Assembly: GCA_013368375.1 (NCBI GenBank)
Contig: JAACJP010000002.1
Location: forward strand, 1,922,001 to 1,986,000
Direction: 5' to 3'
From: Tricholomella constricta
Lineage: Eukaryota; Basidiomycota; Agaricomycetes; Agaricales; Lyophyllaceae
DNA length: 64,000 bases
How positions within the stretch are numbered: the first letter of the stretch is position 1; each line of letters opens with the position of its first letter. Shown here piece by piece: positions 43,224 to 54,232 of the stretch. A program made the position numbers and the translations under genes. Under the pieces are notes generated by a model. That model was not told where the DNA came from. It saw only the letters and a list, made by a program, of their open reading frames with translations, and searched no databases.

Positions 43224-46106
43224 ATGGCTAGACCCAAGGAATATGGCAAATCCAAGCCCTCGAAGGCACAGAAGGCAGCAAGAAAGCAAAATCTAGCCTC
43301 AGCGAACATGTCACGGTCGAAGGAAAACATTCCCCCACCTCTTATTCCCCCACCCAGCACACATACCCCAAATGCAAGCACTTCTACCAAACCAGCACTT
43401 GAAGAGGGGTCATGGAAAAAGAAGTACATTAACACTCGCCGAGGCCTCAATCGAGTGCGAACAAGGGTCAAAGAGCTCAAGGAGAATGCAAAGGAGGCCT
43501 CCAAAGCACACAAAGCCAAGGTGGATGGCTATAAGCTCAGAATTGCCCATTTGACAACCACCAATGTCAGCCAGGCTTCTCGCCTACAAGCCCTGGAGCA
43601 CGAGCTTGATGTTCTGCTTGCTGACAAGATACGACACCAAGCTCAAATTCGTGCTCTCAAGAAGAAGGTGTCTCGCTTCTGCGGAGTCCTGAAACGCGAA
43701 ACCGAGCGAGCACGGAGGAAGATGGCGGGACACCGGGGCCGGGTCAAGGCCCAAGGCGCCTACAACTCGTTAGCTCGGGGCCTCGCATGTCAACTCACCT
43801 TCGCCGGATGCGCACCCAGCAAGGTTGGCTCGCTAGTCAAGAATATAGCTGCATCCTTTGGTGTTACCATCTCGCATTCAATGTCACGACGCACAGTTCA
43901 AAGATGTGTACTCGAAACCCTCCCCGCTGCTCAAATCCAACTCGGATATGAGGTCTCTGTCAACCAAGGCATCACTATCAGTCAAGACAGTACCTCAAAT
44001 CGTAATATCAACTATCAAGCTCACCATGTATCGCTTCGTGCTCCAAACTACGCTGGAGGAGAACAGCTCCCCAACCCATTGTCGATCCCCACCAGCCGCC
44101 TCCTCCGTGTCGAGTCCACGATGGACCATACGAGCGAGACCTCCATGCAGACGTGGCATTGCCTCCTCGAGTCTGCATTCAAAACCTTTAATGATTCACC
44201 ATTTGCCCAGCGAACCAACTCATCGTTCTCCCTCCGAAATTTTGCCCTGAAACTGTGTGGAATGAACACAGACCATGCAAGCACGGAGAAGGCGACGTAC
44301 GACTTGTTCAAGCAGTGGAAGGTAGACGAAACCGTGAAGCATCTGGGCGAGCAGCAGATGTCCCAGATGGATTTCAATGAGCTTGTGGTATTTCTGAATT
44401 CTCGGAAATCCAAGCTCATCGAAAGCCACGGTGGCCTCGAAGCCTGGTCTGCGCTCGACTCGTTAACCCAGGCAACACGTCAAGTGCAACTCATGGAGCA
44501 GTTGAAGGAGGAGATAGGGAGAGACGTGTACGAGCACTTACCAGAGAAACACCGAGATGCACTCAACCTATTCGTCTGGGCTGGGTGTTGCATGCACAAG
44601 GACCAGAACAGCTTCAAAGGGGGTGCTGACGCAATGGGCGCAGCCTGGAAGCTCAATCAGCTCGTAGAACCAATACTACTTGCCAACAAGGCGAACGCAG
44701 CGAAGGTTCGCGATATTCTGAACCCAAGTCGACGACACATCCCCCTAACGAGTGACGAGGAGGCTGCAATTGCTGCTTCGACGAGGGGTGGGGTAAAAGC
44801 GACGGCACTTGCTGGTGCTCTCTTCAACAACAAGGATGATAAGAAGGGGTACGGAGACACTCACCACTTCCACAAGCTCTCTGAGAGCTACAGCCTCACG
44901 CCGTCCCACCGGTTCCCAGACACAAGCAATACTCGGTTCAACAGCCACGCTGAAGCCGCCGCTGAGCTACTCAAGCATCTCGACTTCTATCTTGACTTCC
45001 TCGATGGTGTTCGGCTGCGAAAGAATAAACCTGGATGGACAAACATCGAGCTTAACCTCTACAACGCACTGAAGGATGAACCGACAATAACGGAACTCAC
45101 TGTCATGGTCCTGTACTCGCAGGCCATCACCCACCCATACCTCCGAGTTGTTCGCGGAGCCGATGACTCTGCAGCAAATGTCTTGAGCCTCGGGTCGTTC
45201 CACCAGGATGTACGCGACCATTGTCAGAAGGTGATTGACAATGCGGCGCTGCTGACGGTGGAGGATGCGCAGTTCGACGATGCGACCCTCGATGGAAAGC
45301 CCTGGAACGACAAAGATGCAGTCAGATCAGTTCAGAGGCTACGAAAGGATGGAAAGTTACCTCACCTCGATCTCATGACTGTGGCGTTCTTCAAGGGTGC
45401 CCTTACGACTTGGATCCGATTCAGCTCCGAATTTGCGCCGGGGGGCACTGTTGATGCATTGACTTTGGAGGAACGCGATCTGGCGTGGATGGCAGCAACC
45501 AATGACGTGAACGAAGGCGCTCTTGGGGCATATCGAGTGCGAATGCGAAACAAACCTTCAACTACGCTCCTCAGCTACAATGCCCAAGCCATCTGCCAGA
45601 AGAACGATACCCTCGCGTTCATGTCAACGATGCTGGCAGAAGACGACTATACATACATCAGAAGAGCAGCAAGAGAGTTGGACAGAAGTGGCTTGGAGAG
45701 GGAACGAAAGAAGTCGCAGGCGGCGTTTGAGAAGCGTCTTGCAGAGATGAAGCGCGAGAAACTCGCAGAAGCACAACGCAAAATTCAAGAACGGCAAACA
45801 CGATTGGGCGGTCTTAAAATAGCATCAGTGGACCAGGTCGACGGTCTCCATGTTCCCCAGCTCGACGAACAGCTCGATGCGCTTCGAGAGCACTACGGCG
45901 ACCTAGAGATTCCACTGAAGAGTCACCGAGGCAACAAGGATCCCAAAAGAGTTCTGTTGAAGGCCGCACTCTCGCGGCATGCTCTCAGGGAGAAGGAGAC
46001 AGTGCCAGATCTGGAGGATGCATTACCAGCTGTCATGGAATGCTACACCCTCGGGTATGACGAGATCGAGCTCGAAATGACAGAGGAACATGATCAGCAA
46101 TTCTAA
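43224..46106 (+). CDS. transposase-like protein, 960 residues, unit 2
   Basis: Same protein as at 39554, with no difference in the translated sequence. Identity between units means the duplication is very recent or that gene conversion or assembly has produced it. Both copies have intact frames and leaders, so either could supply transposase. Confidence 0.7.
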   Translation: MARPKEYGKSKPSKAQKAARKQNLASANMSRSKENIPPPLIPPPSTHTPNASTSTKPALEEGSWKKKYINTRRGLNRVRTRVKELKENAKEASKAHKAKVDGYKLRIAHLTTTNVSQASRLQALEHELDVLLADKIRHQAQIRALKKKVSRFCGVLKRETERARRKMAGHRGRVKAQGAYNSLARGLACQLTFAGCAPSKVGSLVKNIAASFGVTISHSMSRRTVQRCVLETLPAAQIQLGYEVSVNQGITISQDSTSNRNINYQAHHVSLRAPNYAGGEQLPNPLSIPTSRLLRVESTMDHTSETSMQTWHCLLESAFKTFNDSPFAQRTNSSFSLRNFALKLCGMNTDHASTEKATYDLFKQWKVDETVKHLGEQQMSQMDFNELVVFLNSRKSKLIESHGGLEAWSALDSLTQATRQVQLMEQLKEEIGRDVYEHLPEKHRDALNLFVWAGCCMHKDQNSFKGGADAMGAAWKLNQLVEPILLANKANAAKVRDILNPSRRHIPLTSDEEAAIAASTRGGVKATALAGALFNNKDDKKGYGDTHHFHKLSESYSLTPSHRFPDTSNTRFNSHAEAAAELLKHLDFYLDFLDGVRLRKNKPGWTNIELNLYNALKDEPTITELTVMVLYSQAITHPYLRVVRGADDSAANVLSLGSFHQDVRDHCQKVIDNAALLTVEDAQFDDATLDGKPWNDKDAVRSVQRLRKDGKLPHLDLMTVAFFKGALTTWIRFSSEFAPGGTVDALTLEERDLAWMAATNDVNEGALGAYRVRMRNKPSTTLLSYNAQAICQKNDTLAFMSTMLAEDDYTYIRRAARELDRSGLERERKKSQAAFEKRLAEMKREKLAEAQRKIQERQTRLGGLKIASVDQVDGLHVPQLDEQLDALREHYGDLEIPLKSHRGNKDPKRVLLKAALSRHALREKETVPDLEDALPAVMECYTLGYDEIELEMTEEHDQQF

Positions 46107-46374
46107 TCTCACATCTAATCCTACCTATCAATTTGCATATGTCACTAGTTCCACATTCAGATCCTAATAGATACACAGTACCACATTTTAGCTACCTCTA
46201 ATATACCCTAATAGATATTCTACACCATCTACCTTCCATATAGATGCTGAGGAGATGATACGCGAGGTTGGAGGCGCGTCGGACAGAAATTCAGGTGGCG
46301 GTGTCGTTAGTCAGCGGCCGCGACCGCCAGAGGCATTGCCCACTCCCAGAGGCATTGCCCACTCCCACATGTAG

Positions 46375-48304
46375 AGGGATCGGGAGGCTTGCAGACGAGT
46401 GCACTTGACAACTTCCTATTGGGGCTCCGGCATCTCGGCTATTAATGAGGCTTCAACTCTCTAAATCGTCGTCAGACTCTTACGGTTAGTCAACTAGTCA
46501 CCCATTACCTCGATCCATCAGCCGAGTGCGTGCTGTGTGATATGGGAACATCGTAAAACAGTTTGGGACATGATAGGCATCCCTGGCGACAAAGGGAATC
46601 GTTTGCGTTGAGCGATGAGCTGTTTGAGAAAGTTTCTGCTCTCCATCTGCTTTACAGCGCCATGTCGACGGGGTGTCAACGAGAGAAGCTAGACAGAAAA
46701 TTCGTGACAGAGGGCTATTAAGTGAACGCTGGCAGTGAAGTCAATTCCGGGTATCCACTTCCGCTCCACACAGTCTAACTTTTCTTGGAAGTCGGTCTGG
46801 ATCCGGCTTGTTAGGATGGAAGGAAGTCGTTGTTAGCCGGGCATGGCCATGAGGGTAGCGCCGTATGATGGGTGACTGGAAGTGGTCCAGGGACTGTGGG
46901 ACGATGCTTTTCTTGCCTCTGCTCCATCCTCGTTCTTCAAGTAGGACGATGCATTCCTCATTGTCCAGCTTGATTTTATCCACCTTGTTACATAAAGCCC
47001 TCCAAAGTGCACGACCATATGGATTTTGACTTCCCATTTATATGATGACCCATAATCACTACTCACCAGCATCTAAAATCGGCTGTACTTCGTGCGTGTT
47101 TTGAATTCAATGTCACGCTGCACGCAAATCCTGCGTGAAGGCGTGACTTGGTTAACGGGTTGTTTCCCTCGTTCAAGCCTGCCCTGTTACCAGGGCCTTC
47201 ACGTAGGAGAAATTGCTTTCAAGAGCGGGCACAACCCACGTAAACTAGGTAACGCTACCCGCGCGTTTGATTTCAGTAATTAAATCCTTCATGCAGGTCG
47301 CTTCATTCGATACCTCGCCATTCATCACAACTACCGGGAGGTCAAACCTGACGCTTTGCCAACACTCGGATCTCGAGCATGACAGACACGATAAAGCCCA
47401 ACCAGGATGTCATCCAGTAAGTGCAAAATCGCCTCAACGCGAAGCGTTTGTTCCTCATCATTGCGCGATAGTCCTGGGACGAAGCATGAGAACACCTGGG
47501 CTGACTGCATTGGCTGCTTATAAGTAAGGTATCTATATCGCATGCATTGAGGCACTGATGCGTACTCCAGCCTCGACGAGGGCTTCAAGGCCTCCGATCA
47601 TGCATGAAAAAATTCAACCGATCCACTGACTGCCAAAACAGGCGACCTCGAGGCGGCACCAGTTACAAGAGCCTTCAATACTGAAGAGTCTTTGTGAGAA
47701 ATTATAAGCCATAACTATTAACGAGCACAGACCTGGCGCTTCGACATTGGAATGCAAGGTGTTCAGGCTCTATGCCATACTGAAAGATTTGTGCGCCACA
47801 CGCGCATCGTGTATGTATAATACATTTTACAACAGGTTTTTCGATCTCCCACTATCTTTTTTTGTGCAACGTTTCGGGAAGAGAGAACACAGGATTGCCA
47901 ACGACGCCTACGTACGTAGTGGCTTCGGCTTGAAAAAATTATACGGAACATCTTTATAATTGTAGCCAAGTACCACATTCGTGTACACAACAGAGCAGAT
48001 AGACCGGTGACCGTTCCCTCACTAAGAGACAAGCCTCGAGTAGAGGGACCGGTAAATCTGAGTTTAAATCACTCGTGCACGACAAATGATCGAAAAGAAC
48101 AGTAAGAATGTTCTGCCATCACGCGACCGCTTTTTGATCCGTTACCACCACCACGAGCAAATTCTCCCACGCTCATTGGTAGGAGGAGGACAGGTAGCAA
48201 GCAGCAATGCAAGCCCCAAGCGAAAATACATTCAATATTAGACCCCCCGCTGATCACACCGGGCGCTCACGCCCTACAGAGACACCGCGCAAAAGCACAG
48301 GTAA
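46375..48304. other. right flank of the dimer, no clear gene
   Basis: Minus-strand frames such as 46741-47037 (GRALWRALCNKVDKIKLDNE) and 47331-47588 have some protein-like texture but no recognised family and no supported splice structure. The stretch 47805-47995 is a diverged copy of 36330-36490. The part from about 48.1 kb is probably the 5' leader of the LINE that follows. Confidence 0.4.
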
Positions 48305-50017
48305 ATGGAAGAATATCACCGCCATCATGTCACCAAGACACCCACATGCAAGATGGCACGCCCCGCGTCGCGCCCCCTCCCAGCGCGTATGCAGGCCCCA
48401 GGTGACGAAACCACAGAGGAAGAAGACTACATGCCCCCCACCATCCTTGCCGAACAACTAGTGGTACACCTACTAGGTGTGGTAGCCAGCCAGTTGGCCC
48501 AATTCTCAGACCACCACAACTGGAACCACGAAACGATGACACTAGCCAAAACCGTAATCGCCAAATTCCAGCCCGAACTACTCGCAAATGAAGGTACACA
48601 GCCACAACAGATTAACGAGGCTGACTCCACTCGAACCAGAAACCACACCGAGGAGAATGCTAAGACCCTCATGATCAGAGACATCACCAAAGCCATACAC
48701 AAACTGAACGAGAAACTAGACAGAAAGCCGAAACCCGTGACCGGAGGACATAGCCAGAGCACACCCAGTGAAACATGCGGAGTCAAAACAGTCCTGGCCA
48801 CGGGGCCGACGTTTAAACCCACCAAAGCCCCAAGACAATCCATTCCGTCCAACCCACACCCAAACACCCCACAAACACCCCTTGATTCACACCACCCGGC
48901 GCAACTAATCATTGTCTCCTGCAATGGCCCCCTAAACCAGGCGACGCTGTCGGAAAGACAGGCAGTAACTGCCATAAACAGCAGACTAGCCCAGTACAAC
49001 GACTCGAAACATCTTCGTGTCGCATCCGCCAGGTACAACTACAAATCGAACCTCGTCCTCATGATGCGCGAAGACCAAACCGGCACGGAACTACAAACTC
49101 ACGCAGTCAAATTCAAAGACATCCTGACACCGGCAGATACCCCACATGATGCGATATTCCTAGCCACAGATGACAAGAGGTTCAAGGTCAGAATCAACAG
49201 AGTATGGACGGGACGCGAAAATGGACACATCCACTCGCCCGCAGAAATCGCCGAAGAACTCGAACTAAACAACCCGGTCATGGATAAGGTAACCCCGACG
49301 GGACCTCCCAAGTGGGTGAGGGCTGAAAACGAACTCAGAGAACAAGACTACTCCTCGGTGGTACTGGAATTCCTGTCGGAGGATGATGCCAGGACCCTAA
49401 TTGCTGTTAAACGACTCGCTGCATACGCACGATTCTGCGAGATCGTCCTGCACGCCGACAAAGCCCCAATCATCCAGTGCAGTAACTGCTGGGAATTTGG
49501 CCATCACGCGGGCAGATGCAGAAATGCGGCCAAATGCCGCACCTGTGCAGGCCCACACAGGAAGATCACCACGATCACTCAGACCACGTCATGCTAACCG
49601 GTGATGGCAACTCGACCAAACACGCCCACAAATGCGCCAACTGCGGCGCAGGCCACCCAGCATCAGAAGACACCCACGGGGGGCGGCAAGACACGCGCGC
49701 CCCGTAAGAAACTAACAAAAGCGACTAACCCACCCCCCAACATCACAGACACAGAAACTAGGGAGCCTATCACCGAAGAGGGGAATCCCGAGATCGACAC
49801 AACATGGGGTGTCATTAGAACCAAAGCACGACAAGGCCCAATCAAGAAAGCACGCACAATAGCGAAAGCAGCTGCGATGGCCGCAGCGTCTACGTCAAAC
49901 CCAGCTCACGAAACAACCCCACCTACAAACCGATACACAAACCTACTGATTGAAGACCATCAGCAAGTCGGAGAAGAAAACAACCCCGAAGACACAAACG
50001 GTAACGTAACATTATGA
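48305..50017 (+). pseudogene. LINE-type retrotransposon ORF1 (CCHC zinc knuckles), frameshifted
   Basis: The ORF from 48305 starts MEEYHRHHVTKTPTCKMARP, then an N-terminal helical region, a region with QLIIVSCNGPLNQATLSERQ and HLRVASARYNYKSNLVLMMR, and zinc knuckles CSNCWEFGHHAGRC and CRTCAGPH. At about 49560 the frame breaks. The natural continuation EDHHDHSDHVMLTGDGN and a third Cys site CANCGAGHPAS lie in another frame to about 49690. A third frame then carries an Ala/Thr-rich tail to a stop at 50015-50017. ORF1 proteins of such elements bind RNA. Two frame changes mean this copy is decayed, or that frameshifts are part of expression. Confidence 0.65.
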
Positions 50018-50390
50018 AGACAAAATCTATATGCATCTTACAGCTTAATACTAACTGGAGCAACCATGTTTGCCAGACAATACTAAACACCTATATCGAC
50101 AGATTCAACATCATGCTAATCATGGAACCGTGGTGGGACATCATTAGTACAGACCAGATAGGTCCCGTGTCCCACCCAGCCTGGACACCCATACTCCTGA
50201 TCGCCAACATCCTGAAAGGACAACACCCACACACCATGGCATATACCAAAAGACGACCAGACTACTCAGTAACTTTACGCTCCGACATCGCGCAAGACCT
50301 CGACATCCAAGTCCTGGACATCGAACAAGCGAACTTCCCTACCACCACGATCGTAAACATATACAGCCAGCCAAGAGCAAAAAACTCTAT
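50014..50390 (+). pseudogene. LINE ORF2, endonuclease start only
   Basis: ATGA overlap: ORF2 begins at ATG 50014, whose last base pair overlaps the ORF1 stop (TTATGAAG). The start ICILQLNTNWSNHVCQTILN, FNIMLIMEPWWD and VSHPAWTPIL matches the N-terminal apurinic-endonuclease-like (EEP) domain of non-LTR ORF2. Coding similarity stops at about 50390, where an LTR-like sequence begins. Reverse transcriptase is therefore missing and the element is dead. Confidence 0.65.
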
Positions 50391-51230
50391 TGGATGCAGG
50401 TCGGACGCGTCTACTAGACTTGTAACGACGGCGCGTTACAATACGTCTATATTGAGACGCGACCTGTTTGGCATTACCTTCTGGTAATGCACGACCATCT
50501 TTGTTATGCATATATAAATGTCCTGTACAGTTTATGCTTAGATAATCCTTTGCACCTTCACCCTATACACGTACTTAGCAGAATCCCACAGATTGGTCTA
50601 CCTTAACGTGTCTGGTGTCTCGCAAGGATCCCCCAACCCCGTACAACCGTTACACTTTTTTAAGCTACCCAGCTTTGCTATCTGCTTAACTGCTCTCTAC
50701 CTTCGACGTCGACTCGCTTATCAGCGCCATCACCATCACCACAACCCTGAAACGAAGATCTATCTGCGATGGATCCAAACTGAGCGCCACCGAGTGCTAC
50801 CAGCTCTGAAAACACACCAACGATACAATCTATCGTCGATCCGCCAGTACCACGACCTCCTATAGCCTATGTGCCGCCTCAACGTCGTTTGGACGAAGTT
50901 GGGCAAGGTGTAGCAGCAGCAGAGGGACCAACAGCGGTAAGTAGCCTGGAGCTACTATCAATGCACGCCACAGAGCGCCCAGCCGCAAGGTTAGGCACTC
51001 TGGGGGTCGAAACTGCTGAAGATGCGAGTCTTAGACATGCATCGGACGATGGCCCCGTACGATTGGCTCTGCAACAAGCGTACGCCGCGTACGCCGCCTC
51101 CCCGGCCCCCACTGCTGCGCCACAGTCTTCGGTACAAGCCCCGGTACACGCCAACATGGATAATCAGTCGGTTATGAGTGCGTTGGAGTAGTCCAATCCT
51201 CGTAGCTAGACAGCTTGACTGGCGTGAACT
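50391..51230 (+). mobile_element. LTR-retrotransposon 5' fragment (possible LTR, leader and start of gag)
   Basis: The sequence changes character at about 50390. It has a TATA-like TATATAAATG at 50511, a short leader, and an open frame at 50871-51191 (RLDEVGQGVAAAEGP, HANMDNQSVMSALE) that could be the start of a Gag. It then stops at the boundary with the minus-strand Gypsy element. No second LTR and no clear primer-binding site were found, so the class is uncertain. Confidence 0.3.
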
Positions 51231-51319
51231 CAATGATTATTGATGATGAAGAGTTGTCTACACTTGTCCGAATGTGTCTACTGCTCCCGCCAAACACCGT
51301 CAAACACTCTGCCTGCCTC

Positions 51320-53300
51320 CTATTCTCCCGAGTGTGGCGTGTCGCCAGCCGACACTCCATGTGCCCCCCCCCCGCATGGTGGCGTCCTCGTCGCCTCAAG
51401 ACCTGTCCCTTCCGACTCGTTCTGCCCCTCTTCTGCTCCCCCACTCCCTTCCGTTCTCTCCTCATCTATCTGCTCTCGTTCGTGCTTCTGCCTCTCCTCC
51501 TCCTCTCGTTTGCACCTCTCCTCGACTTCCTTCTGCTCTGCCGCTACCTGTGTTCCTTCCCGGGGTGTGAAGCTTCGCAACCTTCGGGCGCTGAAATCCC
51601 CTGATATCGCGATGCCGTTGATTGTTTCTAGGGTGTATGAATTGAGGCGCCGGGATGTGATGCGATGCGGTTGCGACCACTTCGGTAGTAGCTTGCGTTC
51701 TGTTTTGAACGTGTAGTCGAGGTCACTCCTGTAGATTTGTACCAGCTGTCCTTTCATGAATATGACCTCGCCGGGCTTCCGCTCGGTGACATTTTTGTCG
51801 AACGCTGACTTCCTCTTGACTGCGTGGGCTACTGCTTGGGCGTATCCATCGAGCCGCTGCTGTTCGACGTATGCCATCTGTACTGCGACGTCGTTGGCTG
51901 TCAGTGGGGCGGTGCTCTGCTCCGTGTCCGTTGGCTTTGTGTTGACCACCAGGCCTAGGAGGAGTTCCTTCGGAGAAAACTTTAGCGCCGGTAGGATGCG
52001 CCAGTTGATGATGCGGATGGCTTCGTCAAAGTGCAACGGCCAGGTCGCCGGCAAGTTGTCCCAGGTCATGGCTTCGTATTCGTCTTCCCCTAGGTTAGGT
52101 GAGCACAGTCGTTTGAGTACGTGCAACAGTATCTTGTTGGTGCCTTCGACGAGGCCGTTGACCCACGGCGAGTACGCAGCGACCACGTGTGTTTTTGTTC
52201 CCCATTTCGCGCAGAAGTCGCGCACTGCTTTGTTGTTGAAGTGGGGTCCGCCGTCCGTCATGAGCGTTTCCGGCGGGACAAAGCCGTGAAAGATCTTCGA
52301 GAGGGCGTCCTCGGTGGTTTTCCCGCTCCCCGCCGTCTTGTACTTGAAGCCCCACACGTGCTGGGAATAGGAGTCCAGATAGAGGCCTATGGTGTTGAAT
52401 CCCCCTTTTCCTTTTGGCATTGACAAGTAATCTGCGACCATCAATTCGAACGAGTGTCGTCGCGTGATGGGGTCGAGCAGCGCATGCAGGTGTGTACCGC
52501 CGAAGTTCTTGCAGTGCCCGCAGTCTTTGATGCCCTCTATGACGGCTCCATCAAGGCCTGGCGTCCAGATGCGGTCCATCAGTGCCTTCTTCACCGCGTC
52601 CCTCTGCCAGTGCCCGTTCCTCATGTGCTCCTCCCGTGCCAGTGCCACCGCCTCCTCCTTCGAGACACAGTCGACCCTCGCTCTTCCCCGCTCCTTGTGC
52701 CCCCCTGCTACTCTCCACAACTTCCCATCGTCGACCATGTACTCCGACGCTCTGTGCTTTGCCCTGCTTCGTTTTTGGAGGCTGTCTCCGCGGTCTAGTT
52801 CCAGTAGCGAGTCGACGACCTGCAGTAGCATTGGTATGTCTTTGAACCATTTTCGTAGCCTGATCGTCGTCTCTGGCAGTTCGGCCGAGCTGTGGACTTG
52901 AAATATGTCATGCGTCAGTCTGGTCACCGCTTCCCAGTCCTTCGACACCGTCCATCCGCTCCCGTCCCCCTCCTCCTTCACCGTCCCTTCGTTCGCCCTG
53001 CTCAGTCCGTCGGCGACCACGTTGGTGCGTCCTGGGACGTGCTTCACGTCTACGATCTGGTGGCTGAGGATTCCGTCCCGCCATCTGGCATGTGTCGCGC
53101 TCAGCTTGTCGTTCATGAGGTGGTCGCGCAGGGCTTGGCAGTCCGTCTCTATTATCACGGGGAATCCCCATATGGTATCTGAGAACTTATCGAGGGCAAA
53201 CTTCAGTGCAGCAAACTCGAGAAGGAACGGTGATGAGCACCGTCCTGCGCTGTACACCGAACCAGTCCATAGTACGGACATCCGCCGCTGTGCCACGACG
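51320..53300 (-). pseudogene. Ty3/Gypsy pol fragment: RNase H and integrase only
   Basis: Minus-strand ORF. RNase H part: LEFAALKFALDKFSDTIWGF, IIETDCQALRDHL, HVPGRTNVVADGLSR. Integrase zinc region: EEHMRNGHW...CGHCKNFGGTH. Core: MVADYLSMPKGKGGFNTIGL, LMTDGGPHFNN and VNGLVEGTNKI supply the D,D,E residues. The C-terminal part has FMKGQLVQIYRSDLDYTFKT and PKWSQPHRITSRRLNSYTLE, then a Glu/Arg-rich tail to TAG at 51320. Gag, protease and reverse transcriptase are absent. The frame stays open to 53494 but the sequence above about 53.25 kb is not pol-like (Arg/Val/Gly-rich, from ACCGACC repeats). The element was cut by the neighbouring plus-strand element. Confidence 0.8.
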
Positions 53301-53499
53301 AACGCGGTCCCGAACGCGACCAAAGCGCTAAACCGACCGACCGACAATACGACCGACCAACCGACAATACGACCAAACGACCGACGCACCAACTGAGAAA
53401 ACAGAGTAACTTGAAATGCCAGTTCTCCTCTCTGGACGCATGGAGCACGGAACACCGTATAACCTGTCAACAACCGCGCACGTTCGTATGCCAAGGTCC

Positions 53500-54232
53500 C
53501 AACCCGGCGACGACCAAACCCGATTTGAAATTATCTTAGGAAACACCTTGCCCAGCCATCCGCAGAGAGGATCCGGCCGTACCACGGAGTTCCGCACCCA
53601 AGAGCCACTGCCGATCGCAAAGCCACTGCCGATCGTACATCCGACCCGACGCCACGGGCCGATCAAAAGCCCCTTTGCCGAGCCAAAAGAGCGCCACACT
53701 CTCTAAAAAGCGTCGCGCGGTACCGAGCTTGGCGGCGCTTCTCCCAATAAACTAGTGAAACACCTGTTTCACCGGCCCGCGAGGGGCGAGTCGGTCGCAT
53801 AGTATAAAACATACCCATGTACTATCTACTCTCCCCAGTGAATTACAGCCCGTATTTTCCCTCACTCTCAGAGTTAATAGCTCGAAACCGTCGTCTCTGT
53901 CGTCTCTGCATCGTTCTCATCGTATAAACCGTCGCCACCGTCGTAAAACCTCGTAACCGCCGTCTCTGTCGTCTCGTAACCGTCGCCCGAACCCGTGAGT
54001 TCTCCGTATTCGTCTCGTTCGTCTCGTTGTCGCACAACCAACACAAAAGTCGTGTTACCGACCCGTTCCACCTGTGAACGATCGTATTCTATCGCATCGC
54101 CGTCGGTTCGACTAATTACGAGTCGGATCGTCTTTACTTTCACCGAACCACCACTTTCAAACCCTGCACACTCGCGTGTTCGGGAACTTTTAACACTTCT
54201 CGCCCCCCATAGTTGTTAGTTGTTTTGTTGTT
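53500..54232 (+). promoter_or_regulatory. probable 5' LTR and leader of the plus-strand Ty3/Gypsy element
   Basis: TATA-like AGTATAAAAC at 53801-53810, followed by a pyrimidine-rich leader with many CGTCTC/CCGTCG units up to gag. Exact LTR ends and the primer-binding site could not be placed, because no direct repeat of this region was found at the 3' side. Confidence 0.4.

Larger units (their letters stand above)
38997..46367 (+). mobile_element. head-to-tail dimer of a 3,670-bp TIR DNA transposon
   Basis: Two units, 38997-42666 and 42667-46336, share every open frame at an exact 3,670-base offset and appear identical. The outer left end is TGGGAGTGGGCAATGCCT and the outer right end is its reverse complement, giving an 18-bp TIR. 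The pair is flanked by CATGTAG duplications, so the dimer inserted or arose as one unit at a single target site. At the internal junction only AGGCATT of the right TIR remains, fused to a full left TIR. At the far right the right TIR occurs twice in a row (46331-46348 and 46350-46367). Confidence 0.85.

Noticed and set aside
38997..46367. KDZ (Kyakuja-Dileera-Zisupton) transposase, which is often linked to TET/JBP genes
   Set aside because: The protein lacks the CxC Cys cluster and KDZ motifs I know. Proximity to the TET/JBP-like gene is not evidence by itself.
50720..50745. CATCACCATCACCAC run resembling a His-tag
   Set aside because: Short chance repeat in non-coding leader sequence; no vector features nearby.
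52464..52901. Plus-strand ORFs opposite the minus-strand Gypsy pol
   Set aside because: Shadows of a clear RNase H/integrase coding region.
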